Positions 45,101-51,588 are shown, numbered from the stretch's first letter. The stretch is 64,000 nucleotides of DNA from Euleptes europaea (GCF_029931775.1 NC_079325.1:38542673-38606672), one strand, 5' to 3'. Translations and numbers: made by a program. The notes: generated by a model from the letters alone, not told the origin.

Positions 45101-48100
45101 CTCTTGCCATGAAACCCCCCCAAAAAGGGGTCGCCATAAGTTGGCTGCGACTTGAAGGCACTTTACACACACACACAGTTAGAAGAAAGTTAAAAGGGAA
45201 ACTCAAGAGTCAGATTCCTAGAGGATGCTTGGATTCACTATTTAAAAACACGCTAATTCAAGCCCAGATAGAATGCATTCTCCAAGTTAGGAAAGGTACT
45301 GCCAAGTCTAAAAGGATGCCTGCCTGGTTAACAACATAAGTCAAGAAAGCCATAAAAGACAAAAAGGATTCTTTAAAAAAATGAAAGTTCCATCCCAAGG
45401 AAATGAAAGGAGCCACAGGGTCTGCAAAAGAAGAGTAAGTTATTAATTGATGGAAAGTCCCATCAAGTCACAGCCGACTTACGGCAATGCCATAGGGTTT
45501 TCAAAGCAAGAGATGTTCAGAGGCAGTTTGCCATTGCCTGCCTCTGCATAGCAACCCCAGATTTCCTTGGTGGTCTCCCATCCAAGTACTAACCAGGGCC
45601 AGTCCTGCTTAGCTTCTGAGATTTAACAAGATCAGAATCGCCTGAGCTATCCAAGTCAGGGCAAGTTAAAAAATTTTTGCTGTCAAGTCACAGCCAATTT
45701 ATGGTGACCCTGTAGGGTTTTCAAGGCAAGAGACGTTCAGAGGTGGTTTGCCATTGCCTGCCTCCAAGTCATCCAGAGCTGGAAAAAGTACAAAAAAGGG
45801 AATTCATGATTATTAAGGGGTTGGAACACCTTTTCTATGACGTAAGCCATTGGATTCACAGAAAAGAAAGATTTGCATAGTCTTGTCAGAACCCCAGATT
45901 AATTCCAAAGAGAATGGCTGTGAAGCTGGTTTCTGCCTGCAGTGTGGTGGTTCCGCTATGCAGTGTGTATCTGACTTCAGTGTGGGTCCTCTGCATGTGA
46001 AAGCTGTTGAGATTGGGAACTGAGTGACTTTCCTCTTGGCCCTGTTTCCCCACCCCCTGCCAATGGCTTCTAATTTGGCATGATGTTAACCTGGTAGTGT
46101 GTGTGGCCATCTCAGGCTGACTTTAATCCTTATAGCACACTGGGCCCTGGAGGGTATTTTCTTTAACAAGTGAGCTAGAAATATTTTAAAAAATAAAAAT
46201 GTCCTGTACTCAGACTTGATTCTGACACTGCTTCCTGACACCCCCCCACCCACGCTGTTTGTTTTAGTTTCTTGTGACAAACGTGGCCAGAGTTTGAAGT
46301 CCTCATTTGTAAGCTGCTTCTTGCTGTCTCTCTCCTAGGCGGAATGGCAGCCGGATCCAGAGCCAGAGACACACTGTTCCTGCTTGATTGTGAAACACAG
46401 CGTAACCATTTTTGGCAAGCACCTCTCCTTGCTGGATTTGATGGTTTCAGCCAGGCAGGTATGGCACTCGGCCACCAGGGCTAAAGGTCCTCTGCTGTGT
46501 CCAGTGGGGAAATGATGCAACTTCTAGCTTTTGCTTTAGGCTGTACAGAAAAGAGGCTAGGAAAGGTAATTAGCTCAGCTCCCCTTAACTAGAAAACTTT
46601 CCGGCATTGGTTACTAGCCAAAACCAGAAGTGCCTACCCAGATGTGTGTGTGTAACGTGCCGTCGTAGCTGAATTATGGCGACCCCTTTAGGGGGTTTTC
46701 ATGGCAAGAGACTAACAGAGGTGGTTTGCCAGTGCCTTCCTCTGCACAGCAACCCTGGTATTCCTTGGTGGTCTCCCATCCAAATACTAACCAGGGCTGA
46801 CCCTGCTTAGCTTCTGAGATCTGACGACATCAGGCTAGCCTGGGCCATCCAGGTCAGGGCCCTACCCAGATAGCTGAGCATATTCTTATCCTATGCCCAA
46901 AGGCAGAAATGGGCAGTATGCCCACAACAGCATGTCCTGATGATGGCTGCTGTGTGTGTTATTCCTACATTTGTCTCATCCTTCTGGCTGCTGAGATGCT
47001 TGAAAATATGTGGTTTGAAATTTTGGAAGGTGGAAGAGCTTCCCTATAAGGATTTCCAATAGCTGGAAGATGTGGAGATGGCCACCGATATTAATTAAAG
47101 AAAGGAACAATTTAATTAAAAGGTTAAATCGGGATGCGGAGGTGGAGTTTCGGTGCCCTCTTCCTTCCTTCAGACTTGGCAAAAGCAGAATAAATTATGT
47201 GAAACAAGGTGAATTCTGCCACTAGGATTAAATTTATGCAAAACTAGCTGCAGAATGTGGCTGATTTGGACTCAGAGTTTGATTGGCAAGTATCCCAGCT
47301 TGGCCCAAGACTGGAAATTAAAGAACCTTCTACATGCTGTGTCTGAACCAAGGAAGGTGTTCTTCCATTGCTTCCAATTTAGAATCACCTCTCTCATTTA
47401 TGCCCTGACCTGGATGGCCTAGGCTAGTCTGATCTCGTCAGATCTTGGAAAGCTAAGCAGGGTTGGCCCTGGTTAGTACTTGGATGGGAGACCACCAAGG
47501 AATAGCAGGGTTGCTGTGCAGAGACCACCAAGGAATACCGGGGTCGCTATGCAGAGGAAGGCACCTGTTAGTCTCTTGCCTTGAAAACCCCATATGTCAG
47601 CTATGACTTGACGGCACTTTACACACGCTCTCTTTTACAGATCCATCAAATGCTACAGTTGAGCATCATTTTGAAGCTCTGTCCACCCCAGAGATGCTCC
47701 CTTTTAGCCACTCTACTGATTCCACTCTGAATCACAGAAAAATTCCTCAGTCCTAAAGGGGAAAGTCTCAGGAATGGCATGAATCATGCTTGGAGTAGGC
47801 AGGCTGTTGTGTGGATGTGCCCCTTTAATGCGAGGGCTTCCTGCTTTCCATGTGGGGAAAAATCCCTATGTGGGAGCAGCTTAAAATCCAGAAAACATGA
47901 TTTGAAGAAGCTATTCAGAGAGCCAGTGTGGTGTAGTGGTTAAGAGCGGTGGTTTGGAGCAGCAGAGTCTGCTCTGGAGAACCGGGTTTGATTCCCCACT
48001 CCTCCACATAAGCGACAGAGGCTAATCTGGTGAACTGGATTTGTTTCTCCACTCCTACACACGAAACCAGCTGGGTGACCTTGGGCTAGTCACCGCTCTC

Positions 48101-49356
48101 TCAGCCCCTCCCACCTCACAGGGTGTCTGTTGTGGGGAGGGGAAGGGACAGTGATTGTTAGCCAGTTTGATTCTCCCTTAAGTGGCAAAGAAAGTCAGCA
48201 TATAAAAACCAACTCTTATTCTTCTATTTCAGTTAATTGATTTCACCATAACTTGTGGCAGTGAATTTCACGAGTCAGTTTTGCATTGTGTTGAATCAGT
48301 AAATCATCCCCACTGGCCGACTTAACGTGACTCTCTCTCTCTCTTGCCAGATTGGGCCTGGCTTGGTATTCCTGCATTTTAAGCATTCTTTCCTAGGCCA
48401 GGGGGTCATGATCCATAGCGTAACACCTGTGGAACCTCTTCTGCAGCATGTGATCCATCGGATTTACTACCAGAAAAGCATACCTGGCTTTATCCCCAAG
48501 TTCATCTTGTGGGCAGAAAGCATCCAGGTGAGCGAGTTTCTGTGTGCCCATGCAGGTTGTTGCATTCTTTGAAAGGAGACCTGGGAGACTGGGGCAGGAT
48601 GTTTGTAGAGGGGCTGAGGAATGGCCAGCTGGAACCTCCCTTGCACACTTCAGTGAGGGCAGCAAGCAGCAGCGTGTGTTGCAGCAGTGCGAGCTTCTCT
48701 TCCCCAGGGTGCCTCTTGCCAGCCTGTCTTCATTGCATGAGATAATGCCAAGCGCTGCTCATACATAAACTTGGTGGGGTGGAAGATGTCACATGAAGCT
48801 GCCTTCTACTGAATCAGACCCTTGGTCCATCCAAGTCAGTATTGTCTACTTAGACCGGCAGCGACTCTCCAGGGTCTCAGGCAGGTTTTTCACCTCACCT
48901 ACTTGCCTAGTCCCTTTAACTGGAGATGCTGGGGATTGAACCTGGGACCTTCTGCATGCCAAGCAAAGGCTCTACCACTGAGATCCTCAGCATAGCAACA
49001 ATAAGGGCCAGATACACACACTTTGATGTCAAAAGGCTAGGGCTTCTGGCCCTTGCTGTTATCAATCTAACTAAATGATATAAGGAAAGCAAATGTTGAT
49101 CTGCTTAATTTGCATTGAGCACACTCAGCCTTTGGCATCTTGGTTGCTTGGCTTTTCTAATAAATAGGTGCTTGTAACCTTGTCTTCTCTCCAGTTTGAG
49201 CGGGACATCATGATCTGGAATAACAAGCAGTACATCTCAAAGCCGCTGCTGGTGAAGGAGGACGCTGCCATCCAGAGGCACCGGCGTTGGTACTCCCAAT
49301 TCTACAGTGCCCATAGTCCAACGTTCACAAGTCAGAACAATGGGCTAGACTGGTGA
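20855..49356 (+). CDS. nvd: Neverland/DAF-36-like Rieske oxygenase (cholesterol 7-desaturase), 7 exons
   Basis: Coding exons are 20855-21152, 40046-40234, 40787-40965, 42742-42867, 46339-46458, 48351-48527 and 49195-49356. They sum to 1251 bases, 416 residues and a TGA, with matching phases. Neverland/DAF-36 enzymes convert cholesterol to 7-dehydrocholesterol, probably at the ER membrane. Residues 5-33 form one hydrophobic membrane segment. The Rieske 2Fe-2S ligands are C120-P-H122 and C140-P-F-H143, 17 residues apart. The mononuclear iron motif is E226-x3-D230-x2-H233-x4-H238, and D367 in [11 protein letters not shown] is the likely acidic ligand. The family has been reported in insects, nematodes, fish, frogs and birds and is missing from mammals. 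Nothing is broken: all introns are GT-AG except intron 2, which is GC-AG. Substrate is inferred from the family. Confidence 0.9.
21246..21400 (-). repeat. CR1 3' end, inside intron 1
   Basis: GTCGAGTTGGAAGGGGCCGC and GTCATCTAGTCCAGCCCCCTG are the inverse CR1 3' end. It has become GC-rich and lies only about 95 bases after exon 1, within the CpG island. Confidence 0.75.
21574..21700 (-). repeat. CR1 3' end
   Basis: TAGAATCATAGAGTTGGAAG, then GTCATCAAGTCCAACCCCCTG, is the standard inverse CR1 tail. No coding part remains. Confidence 0.8.
21711..21847. repeat. Palindromic short DNA element
   Basis: The left end CCCTTTCACACAGCCCAAAT pairs with the right end TTGGGCTGTGTGAAAGTG. Inner blocks TGCACTTTCAATGCAC and GTGCATTGAAAGTGC also pair. 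No coding capacity; a non-autonomous fold-back element. Confidence 0.7.
21848..23620. other. Intron 1 sequence, nothing recognised
   Basis: I see no exon, known repeat or motif here. The short frames have no domain. Two C runs near 22420 and 23025 are noted. Confidence 0.35.
23625..23915. mobile_element. Non-autonomous DNA element F, copy 1
   Basis: The ends GGGGGTTACCGCACTTTGTA and GTGTGGTAACCCCC are inverted. Internal blocks GTATTAAGAGTTTGAAAATG and CATTTTCAGACTCTTAATAC also pair. The right end is present twice, with GGGAATACA repeated, which marks a local duplication. A second, inverted copy lies at 24765-24975. Confidence 0.7.
23916..24196. other. Intron 1 sequence, nothing recognised
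   Basis: Short unique stretch between repeats. No feature supported. Confidence 0.35.
24197..24343 (+). repeat. tRNA-derived SINE, family A, truncated
   Basis: Contains GGTGGACTCTGATCTGGAGAA, box B GGTTTGATTCC, and stops after GGTGACCTTGGGCAAGTTCG. The 3' half is replaced by GC-rich sequence (24344-24500). Confidence 0.75.
24507..24597. repeat. Palindromic 91 bp element
   Basis: TACCGTATTGACCCGAGTAT at the left mirrors ATACTCGAGTATATACGGTA at the right, and AAGCCGAG pairs with CTCGGCTT. It folds into one hairpin with a loop near AAATCATGG. Confidence 0.75.
24765..24975. mobile_element. Non-autonomous DNA element F, copy 2
   Basis: Ends GCTGTTACCGCACTAGGTAT and AATGCGGTAACCCCC are inverted. 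The interior matches copy 1 on the opposite strand (CACTTTGTTTGGCCCCTTTGG, GGCATCCAAAAACCC). About 850 bp separate the inverted copies. Confidence 0.7.
25150..25600 (-). mobile_element. CR1-like LINE 3' fragment
   Basis: The minus strand encodes [20 protein letters not shown] and FKEGYDELM, the CR1-group ORF2 C-terminus. The plus strand has CCAAAGGTCCATCTAGTCCAG. Related to 5704-6142 but more diverged. Confidence 0.7.
25880..26107 (+). mobile_element. BovB/RTE LINE 3' end
   Basis: Blocks GGAAAAGACAATCATGCTAGG, GGAAAAGAGGAAGACCCAAC and GGTCGGCATGAGTCGGAAGC follow the order of the BovB ORF2 end and 3' UTR. It closes with CTTGACGGCACTTAAAACACAC. BovB is known for horizontal transfer among vertebrates. 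Confidence 0.75.
26599..28230. mobile_element. LTR-type insertion, TG...CA bounded, fossil
   Basis: The insert begins TGTTATGGG and ends GCCACA, and short GAGA flanks occur on both sides. It is about 1.6 kb with no recognisable gene. It carries a CR1 3' fragment (27068-27325). It could be a solo LTR or an end of an LTR retrotransposon; family not assigned. Confidence 0.5.
27068..27325 (+). repeat. CR1 3' end
   Basis: GGAAGAACTTTCTGACTGTG, GGAGGTCTTTAAGCAGAGG and GCAGGGGGTTGGACTGGATTG are the standard CR1 ORF2 end and tail. Inserted in the LTR-type element. Confidence 0.8.
28323..28706. repeat. Solo LTR, fossil
   Basis: The 384 bp unit begins TGTCAGG and ends CCTGACA, a perfect 7 bp inverted pair. 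Flanks are TCCAA and TCCAG, a 5 bp target duplication with one difference. A TTTATT near 28400 is an inverse polyadenylation signal, which suggests the minus strand. Family not assigned. Confidence 0.75.
28756..29077. other. Intron 1 sequence, nothing recognised
   Basis: Unique-looking stretch. No feature supported. Confidence 0.35.
29078..29345 (-). mobile_element. BovB/RTE LINE 3' end
   Basis: The plus strand begins GTTAAGTGCCTCAAATCGCG and GACTCATGGCGACCCTATG, then AATGTCCTATCTTTGACAGC. This is the inverse of the tail at 25880-26107. Confidence 0.75.
29346..29844. other. Intron 1 sequence, nothing recognised
   Basis: No repeat or exon recognised. Confidence 0.35.
29845..30136 (-). repeat. 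tRNA-derived SINE, family A
   Basis: Minus-strand copy with CTCAAGGCGGCTTACAATCAC, inverse box B GGAATCAAACCTGG and CTTAACCACTGCACCACG. A stretch around box B (GAGTGGGGAA..CAAACC) is present twice. Confidence 0.8.
30436..30666. repeat. Interspersed element E
   Basis: Contains CAGAGATCAGTTCCCCTGGAG, GGCATTGTACCCCACTGAGG and CCTCCAGGAGTTTCCCAATC. Same family as 6170. Confidence 0.65.
31195..31850 (+). mobile_element. BovB/RTE LINE fragment, split by a SINE
   Basis: The left part (31195-31286) encodes a BovB-like [14 protein letters not shown] stretch. The right part (31540-31850) runs GAATTC..CTGAAGCTGTTG, GAGAAGACAAGAGTCACTGG and GTTGAAAGCCACTTGACATC. A (CA)n tail follows. A family C SINE sits between. 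Confidence 0.75.
31287..31500 (-). repeat. tRNA-derived SINE, family C
   Basis: Plus strand: CCATGAAGCTGCCTTATACTG, CTCTCCAGGGTCTCAGG, CCTTTAACTGGAGATG, then the inverse tRNA head GCTCTACCACTGAGCCACAG. Box B is GGTTCAATCC on the minus strand. Confidence 0.85.
31851..32445. other. Intron 1 sequence, nothing recognised
   Basis: No exon recognised. Confidence 0.3.
32446..32525. repeat. Tandem repeat, 40 bp x 2
   Basis: GAGTTACTGCCCAGAGAAGG plus GGGTGTGACC..TTTTCAGTC occurs twice with one difference. A recent local duplication. Confidence 0.9.
32526..33099. other. Intron 1 sequence, nothing recognised
   Basis: No exon or repeat recognised. Confidence 0.3.
33100..33270. repeat. Interspersed element E, truncated
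   Basis: Has GATCTCCAGATGACAGAAATT, CCCCTGGAGAAAATGGCTGC and AACCTGGAGCTGGCAACTC. The left end is missing. Confidence 0.65.
33335..33552. repeat. Purine-rich low-complexity tract
   Basis: About 215 bases are overwhelmingly G and A on the plus strand, with units such as GGAGAAAG and GGGGGAGAGGGGAGG. The open frames on the minus strand here (proline/serine/leucine-rich) are composition effects. Confidence 0.8.
34020..35220 (+). mobile_element. DIRS-like retrotransposon remnant, fossil
   Basis: The segment resembles the RT end and RNase H of DIRS-group tyrosine-recombinase retrotransposons: a VQQFLGL piece, then [26 protein letters not shown] and the [10 protein letters not shown] ending. Sequence further right resembles the stretch that follows RNase H in this group. 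No recombinase is seen. It is broken and truncated at both ends, and looks old. Confidence 0.6.
35465..36725 (-). mobile_element. LINE ORF2 C-terminal fragment, split
   Basis: Minus-strand coding pieces at 36478-36725 ([14 protein letters not shown]) and 35474-35825 ([18 protein letters not shown], a CCHC knuckle) are consecutive parts of one ORF2 C-terminus. They are separated by the plus-strand LINE at 35826-36489. The layout resembles the LINE at 2100-4426 but sequence differs, so it is a related, older family. Confidence 0.65.
35826..36489 (+). mobile_element. LINE 3' fragment nested in another LINE
   Basis: The plus strand encodes [20 protein letters not shown] and [20 protein letters not shown], the same C-terminal domain in a different family. 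The tail ends GCCATTAAAGGTTTTTCAAT. Imperfect flanking copies of ATATTTACCTTCTAATAC (about 35809) and ATATTTATCTTCTATCAG (about 36489) look like a decayed target duplication. Confidence 0.65.
36955..37175 (-). repeat. tRNA-derived SINE, family D
   Basis: Plus strand: TTCATTTGTATCCTGGCTTTC, TCCTCACAACAATTCTGTGAGG, CATGGCATGAGTGGGGATT, CTCTTAACCTCTGTGCCACAC. Inverse of 17045-17308. Confidence 0.75.
37370..37555 (+). repeat. tRNA-derived SINE, family C
   Basis: Starts within the tRNA head (GAAGGTCCCAGGTTCAATCC, box B), continues CAGTTAAAGGGACTAGG and ends GGCAGCTTCATGTGTTC. Confidence 0.8.
37556..38933. other. Intron 1 sequence, nothing recognised
   Basis: About 1.4 kb without a recognisable repeat or exon. 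Small open frames show no domain. Confidence 0.35.
38934..39266 (+). repeat. tRNA-derived SINE, family A
   Basis: Full-length: GAGCCAGCATGGTGTAGTG, box B GGTTTGATTCC, CACAGCTCTCTTAGAGC, tail CTTCTTCTTTTTCTTC. Confidence 0.85.
39318..39440 (-). repeat. CR1 3' end
   Basis: TAGAATCATAGAGTTGGAAG and GGTCATCTAGTCCAACCCCC form the inverse CR1 tail. Confidence 0.8.
40046..40234 (+). CDS. nvd: nvd exon 2: Rieske 2Fe-2S domain
   Basis: Follows a TTGCAG acceptor and completes the split glycine. It encodes all four Rieske ligands: [14 protein letters not shown] and [14 protein letters not shown]. It ends one base into a valine codon at AAAG|GCGAGT, so the donor is GC. Using the nearest GT instead would break the frame into exon 3. 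Confidence 0.95.
40246..40440 (-). repeat. Interspersed repeat remnant beside the GC donor
   Basis: A TTTATT run followed by CCGCTCTTCCGGCCAAAGCC and GAGCGGCTTACAGAATATAA starts only 11 bases after exon 2. It resembles the inverse end of a widespread sauropsid repeat. Family uncertain. Confidence 0.5.
40544..40633. repeat. Tandem repeat, 30 bp x 3
   Basis: GAGTGGTACAAAATATGCTG plus AATCAACTAA occurs three times with few differences, in intron 2. Confidence 0.9.
40787..40965 (+). CDS. nvd: nvd exon 3
   Basis: Begins after a pyrimidine tract and TCTCCAG; TG completes the valine of [17 protein letters not shown]. Continues [10 protein letters not shown] and [11 protein letters not shown]. Ends in phase 0 at GAG|GTATTC. 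Confidence 0.93.
41019..41626 (+). mobile_element. LINE copy 2 of the 2100-4426 family
   Basis: The 3' end of the same LINE, in the opposite orientation, with the frame at 41223-41495 ([20 protein letters not shown]). Target duplications TCTCTTCCCC lie at 41009-41018 and 41627-41636. The tail is GGGATAAAGGAAAAGG. It has internal stops and sits about 50 bases after exon 3. Confidence 0.85.
41877..41963 (-). repeat. tRNA-derived SINE, family C, partial
   Basis: ACACGAAGCTGCCTTATACTG to GCAGCGGCTCTCCAG; only the 3' half is kept. An inverted partial copy lies at 42570-42700. Confidence 0.8.
42110..42500. promoter_or_regulatory. GC-rich CpG segment in intron 3
   Basis: About 390 bases are GC-rich with many CpG, unlike neighbouring intron. 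On the minus strand a strong donor-like GCG|GTGAGT lies near 42417, after CTGGAAGGAGGC. It may be a small CpG island with a minus-strand first exon, or an inserted GC-rich fragment. The long frames in both directions are composition effects. Confidence 0.4.
42570..42700 (+). repeat. tRNA-derived SINE, family C, diverged
   Basis: GATGGTCCCAGGTTCAGTTTG, CTCTGCCTGAGACCTTGGAG and GATCCAGAATAAGGCAGC. It ends about 40 bases before exon 4. Confidence 0.7.
42742..42867 (+). CDS. nvd: nvd exon 4: mononuclear iron site
   Basis: Starts after TGTGCCAG. Encodes [18 protein letters not shown], holding the E-x3-D-x2-H-x4-H iron motif, and [10 protein letters not shown]. 42 codons, ends phase 0 at AAG|GTAACT. 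Confidence 0.95.
43120..43405 (+). repeat. Chimeric SINE: tRNA-type head joined to 5S-SINE tail
   Basis: The first half is a family D-like head (GTGTGGTGGTTAAGG, box B GGTTCGAATCC, GGTGACCTTGGGCCAGTC). It passes into TATTTGGATGGGAGACCTCC (5S box C) and the 5S-SINE tail GGCAATGGCAAAC..GTCTCTTGCCTTG. It could be a true composite SINE or one SINE inserted in another. Confidence 0.65.
43545..43860 (+). mobile_element. hAT-like element, partial
   Basis: The left end CATGTTGGCGAACCTATGGC and CACGCGTGCC..GGCACGCGGAGCCC is the start of a widespread short hAT family. I could not find the matching right end. GC-rich. Confidence 0.5.
43861..45099. other. Intron 4 sequence, nothing certain
   Basis: The start may still be part of the hAT-like element. 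No exon or other repeat recognised. Confidence 0.3.
45100..45180 (+). repeat. 5S-derived SINE tail
   Basis: TCTCTTGCCATGAAACCCCC, GTCGCCATAAGTTGGCTGCG and GAAGGCACTTTACACACACAC; only the tail is kept. Confidence 0.75.
45445..45665 (-). repeat. 5S rRNA-derived SINE
   Basis: Plus strand: GTCCCATCAAGTCACAGCCG, GGTCTCCCATCCAAGTACTAACC, CTGCTTAGCTTCTGAGATTT, CCAAGTCAGGGC. Full 5S head. Confidence 0.85.
45672..45775 (-). repeat. 5S-derived SINE, tail half
   Basis: TTTTTGCTGTCAAGTCACAGCC to GGTGGTTTGCCATTGCCTGCC, directly beside the previous copy in the same orientation. The 5S head is missing. Confidence 0.75.
46339..46458 (+). CDS. nvd: nvd exon 5
   Basis: Between a TCTCCTAG acceptor and CAG|GTATGG donor; 40 codons, [20 protein letters not shown] then [14 protein letters not shown]. 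Both ends phase 0. Confidence 0.93.
46643..46862 (-). repeat. 5S rRNA-derived SINE, young copy
   Basis: Nearly the same as 5085-5315, including CAAATACTAACCAGGGCTGACC and GGGCCATCCAGGTCAGGGC. Tail faces left with TGTGTGTGTAACGTGCCG. Confidence 0.85.
46863..47399. other. Intron 5 sequence, nothing recognised
   Basis: No repeat or exon recognised. Confidence 0.3.
47400..47628 (+). repeat. 5S rRNA-derived SINE
   Basis: GCCCTGACCTGGATGGCC, GATCTCGTCAGATCTTGGAAAG, GTACTTGGATGGGAGACCACC, then a partly duplicated AGACCACCAAGGAATA block and GACTTGACGGCACTTTACAC. Confidence 0.85.
47918..48228 (+). repeat. tRNA-derived SINE, family A
   Basis: GAGCCAGTGTGGTGTAGTGG, box B GGTTTGATTCC, GCTGGGTGACCTTGGGCTAG, tail CAACTCTTATTCTTC. 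Confidence 0.85.
48351..48527 (+). CDS. nvd: nvd exon 6
   Basis: After CTCTTGCCAG; 59 codons, [19 protein letters not shown] to [14 protein letters not shown]; donor CAG|GTGAGC. Phase 0 at both ends. Confidence 0.94.
48792..48990 (-). repeat. tRNA-derived SINE, family C
   Basis: CACATGAAGCTGCCTTCTACTG to GGCTCTACCACTGAGATCC, in intron 6. Confidence 0.85.
49195..49356 (+). CDS. nvd: nvd exon 7, stop codon
   Basis: After TTCTCTCCAG; encodes [20 protein letters not shown] and ends [14 protein letters not shown], stop TGA. D367 is the presumed acidic iron ligand. Confidence 0.94.
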   Translation, partial: FERDIMIWNNKQYISKPLLVKEDAAIQRHRRWYSQFYSAHSPTFTSQNNGLDW

Positions 49357-49787
49357 CTGCAATGCCAGCTTGCTGTGCAATGCCATCGGAGCCCTTTTTT
49401 CCTCCAGCTAAGGTCAGAGCTGGGTGAAAAGGTGCCGTGGACTCCCTCAGTCTCGGGGGAGAGGGGTGCAGTTAAGGAATGTTATATTAAATGTTGTTGG
49501 CACCTCAGCCTTTTTGCTGTCTGGATGGAACAGAAACTTTGCTTTCCTAAGCTAACGCATGGAGCAGCCACAGTCCTACTTGTAGCCCTTGGAAGACCAT
49601 ATGAAAATGAAAAGCCCCTTTGGCCATGTTCTGCTGAAGATGCTTCTCCCAGTTCCATTCCTGTGGCACTTGCATGAGGGGGCTGGGAAGCCCCACACTT
49701 AAGCAGCGCCAGCAGACGCCTTCCAAAGGAGCAGCCTGGTCTCCCAACCTATCACCCTTGGCTTGTTGTGGGCCTGAGCTAAGGGTT

Positions 49788-49793
49788 AATAAA
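49788..49793 (+). terminator. nvd polyadenylation signal
   Basis: AATAAA lies 432 bases after the stop. A second AATAAA at 50165-50170 follows the SINE and is an alternative. A 16 bp block GCCTGAGCTAAGGGTT occurs at 49772 and again at 50129. Confidence 0.6.
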
Positions 49794-49804
49794 AACACTG
49801 AGTG

Positions 49805-50114
49805 AAAACGCGTGGTGTGGTTAAGAGCGGTGGTTTGGAGCGGTGGACTCTGATCTGGAGAACCGGGTTTGATTCCCCACTCCTCCACATGAGTGGTGGG
49901 CGCTAATCTGGTGAACTGGATTTGTTTCCCCGCTCCTACACATAAAGCCAGCTGGGTGACCTTGGGCAAGTACAGTTCAATTAAGAGCTCTCTCAGCCCC
50001 ACTTACCTCACAGGGTGTCTGTGGGGAGGGAAAGGGAAGGTGATTGTAAGACGGTTTGAGTCTCCCTTAAGTGGTAGAGAAAGGCGGCGTATAAAAACCA
50101 GCTCTTCTTCTTTT
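49805..50114 (+). repeat. tRNA-derived SINE, family A
   Basis: GTGGTGTGGTTAAGAGCGG, box B GGTTTGATTCC, tail CCAGCTCTTCTTC. It separates the two candidate polyadenylation signals of nvd. Confidence 0.85.
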
Positions 50115-50205
50115 GCAAGTAGATGAAAGCCTGAGCTAAGGGTTGATATACTGAGCTAAGAATTAATAAAATGCGGTAATGAGACAGGATTCTAGAAGAA
50201 CATTG

Positions 50206-50619
50206 TTTTCCCCCCCGATATTTTATTAATTTTTTAACAAGAAAAAAACACACACATACATATACAATCACACAGATTCTGTTCTTTCGGGGAATAGATT
50301 TCTTCTTATATCTAATACTTCTTATATGATTATTTCAGTGTTATACAATATACTTAATAAATCCTGTATCTATATAATCTAAACATCTATATTATCTCTA
50401 TTTATGAAATTTTAACCTATTCTTTCCATTTAACATATTCAAAATAACATTGCCATTTCTTCCGTGTTTCTTCCATCGGCTTTTCTTTCATCATGTTGGT
50501 TAATCTGTCCATCACCGCAAATTCTTCCATTTTCTGTTGCCACTTTTCCAAATCAGAAATGTCCTCGTTTCCAAAGACCTGCCAATACTAATCTGGCTGC
50601 CGTTGTCAAGTATCCAACT
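50206..50619 (-). mobile_element. L1 LINE 3' end, 5'-truncated
   Basis: The minus strand encodes the ORF2 C-terminus MEEFAVMDRLTNMMKEKPME and WQCYFEYVKWKE, then a 3' UTR ending TTAATAAAATATCGGGG. Target duplication AGAACATTG at 50197-50205 and 50620-50628. Confidence 0.8.
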
Positions 50620-50629
50620 AGAACATTGT

Positions 50630-51067
50630 GACAACCTTTCTTCTTCCAATTCCCTCCTGACAAATTAGGTTTTTCGTGACCTAGACCTGGTGGCCCCAGG
50701 CATGCAGTTTCCCAGCTGTGTACTTACCTCTTACGTTCCTAGGGCTCAAGAGGGATACCCTTGGGCAGTAAGGTGCTTCTGGTGTGCATGCGACCTGGGC
50801 TGTTAGCTCCAACATTTCACTGAAATCTGGGCCCACCAAACCTGCCTTTTTCAAATGGAGGCCAACCCTCTTATCCTCTTTGCAGCAGGTTTGCGTGAAA
50901 CTAATCTTCAAGAAGGCAGTGAAGGCTATCAGATGGTGCTTGGAATGGAGCGTCTGTGTCTTTCAGGTCAGAAAACAGCTCGACTACCTGATGATCCCCA
51001 AGCTTGGATGATAGACAAAGATTTCGCTGCACCAAAGGAAAGTTTTTCTGCCTTCTCTTGTGACTTA
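50630..51067. other. Intergenic, nothing recognised
   Basis: No repeat or exon recognised. Confidence 0.35.
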
Positions 51068-51588
51068 CAGTGAGAGGCTCAAAGCATATTATAACGAACA
51101 ATTCAAACAAAACATACAATTGTGTCACAAAGTGATTTACTATGAAACGACAACCAACTCAACAACTGTGTAGTGTGAAACACGTACCGTGTTTTTACAA
51201 AACATACTGACATACATGAACAAAATCTTCTTAAAGGTAGGTATTTACAAAATCTTCATATACTTTCTTCGCAGGTATCTTCATGTGTCAAATGATATTG
51301 ATGGAAAAATTCTCATCCAATAGAACACAACAGAGAATTTTTCCATCATTATCATTTGACATGTGAAGATTCCTGCGAAGAAAGTATATGAAGATTTTGT
51401 TAATGCTTACCTTTAAGATTTTGTTCATGTATGTCTGTATGTTCTTTTGTAAAAACACAGAAAGGGTACGTGTTTCACACTACACAGTAGTTGAGTTGGT
51501 TGTCGTTTCATAGTAAATCACTTTGTGACACAATTGTATGTTTTGTTTGAATTGTTCGTTATAATATGCATCTTTGAGCCTCTTACTG
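51068..51588. mobile_element. Large fold-back element, about 250 bp arms
   Basis: The left arm (51068-51314) and right arm (51333-51588) are near-perfect inverted copies around an 18-base loop (51315-51332). Ends are CAGTGAGAGGCTCAAAG and CTTTGAGCCTCTTACTG, flanked by TTA on both sides. That would fit a TA or TTA target duplication of Tc1/mariner or PIF/Harbinger elements. No protein is encoded. It lies between the two convergent host genes. Confidence 0.8.

Noticed and set aside
47400-47530. Possible 5S rRNA gene
   Set aside because: The 5S similarity stops after box C and passes into the SINE tail shared by all other copies.
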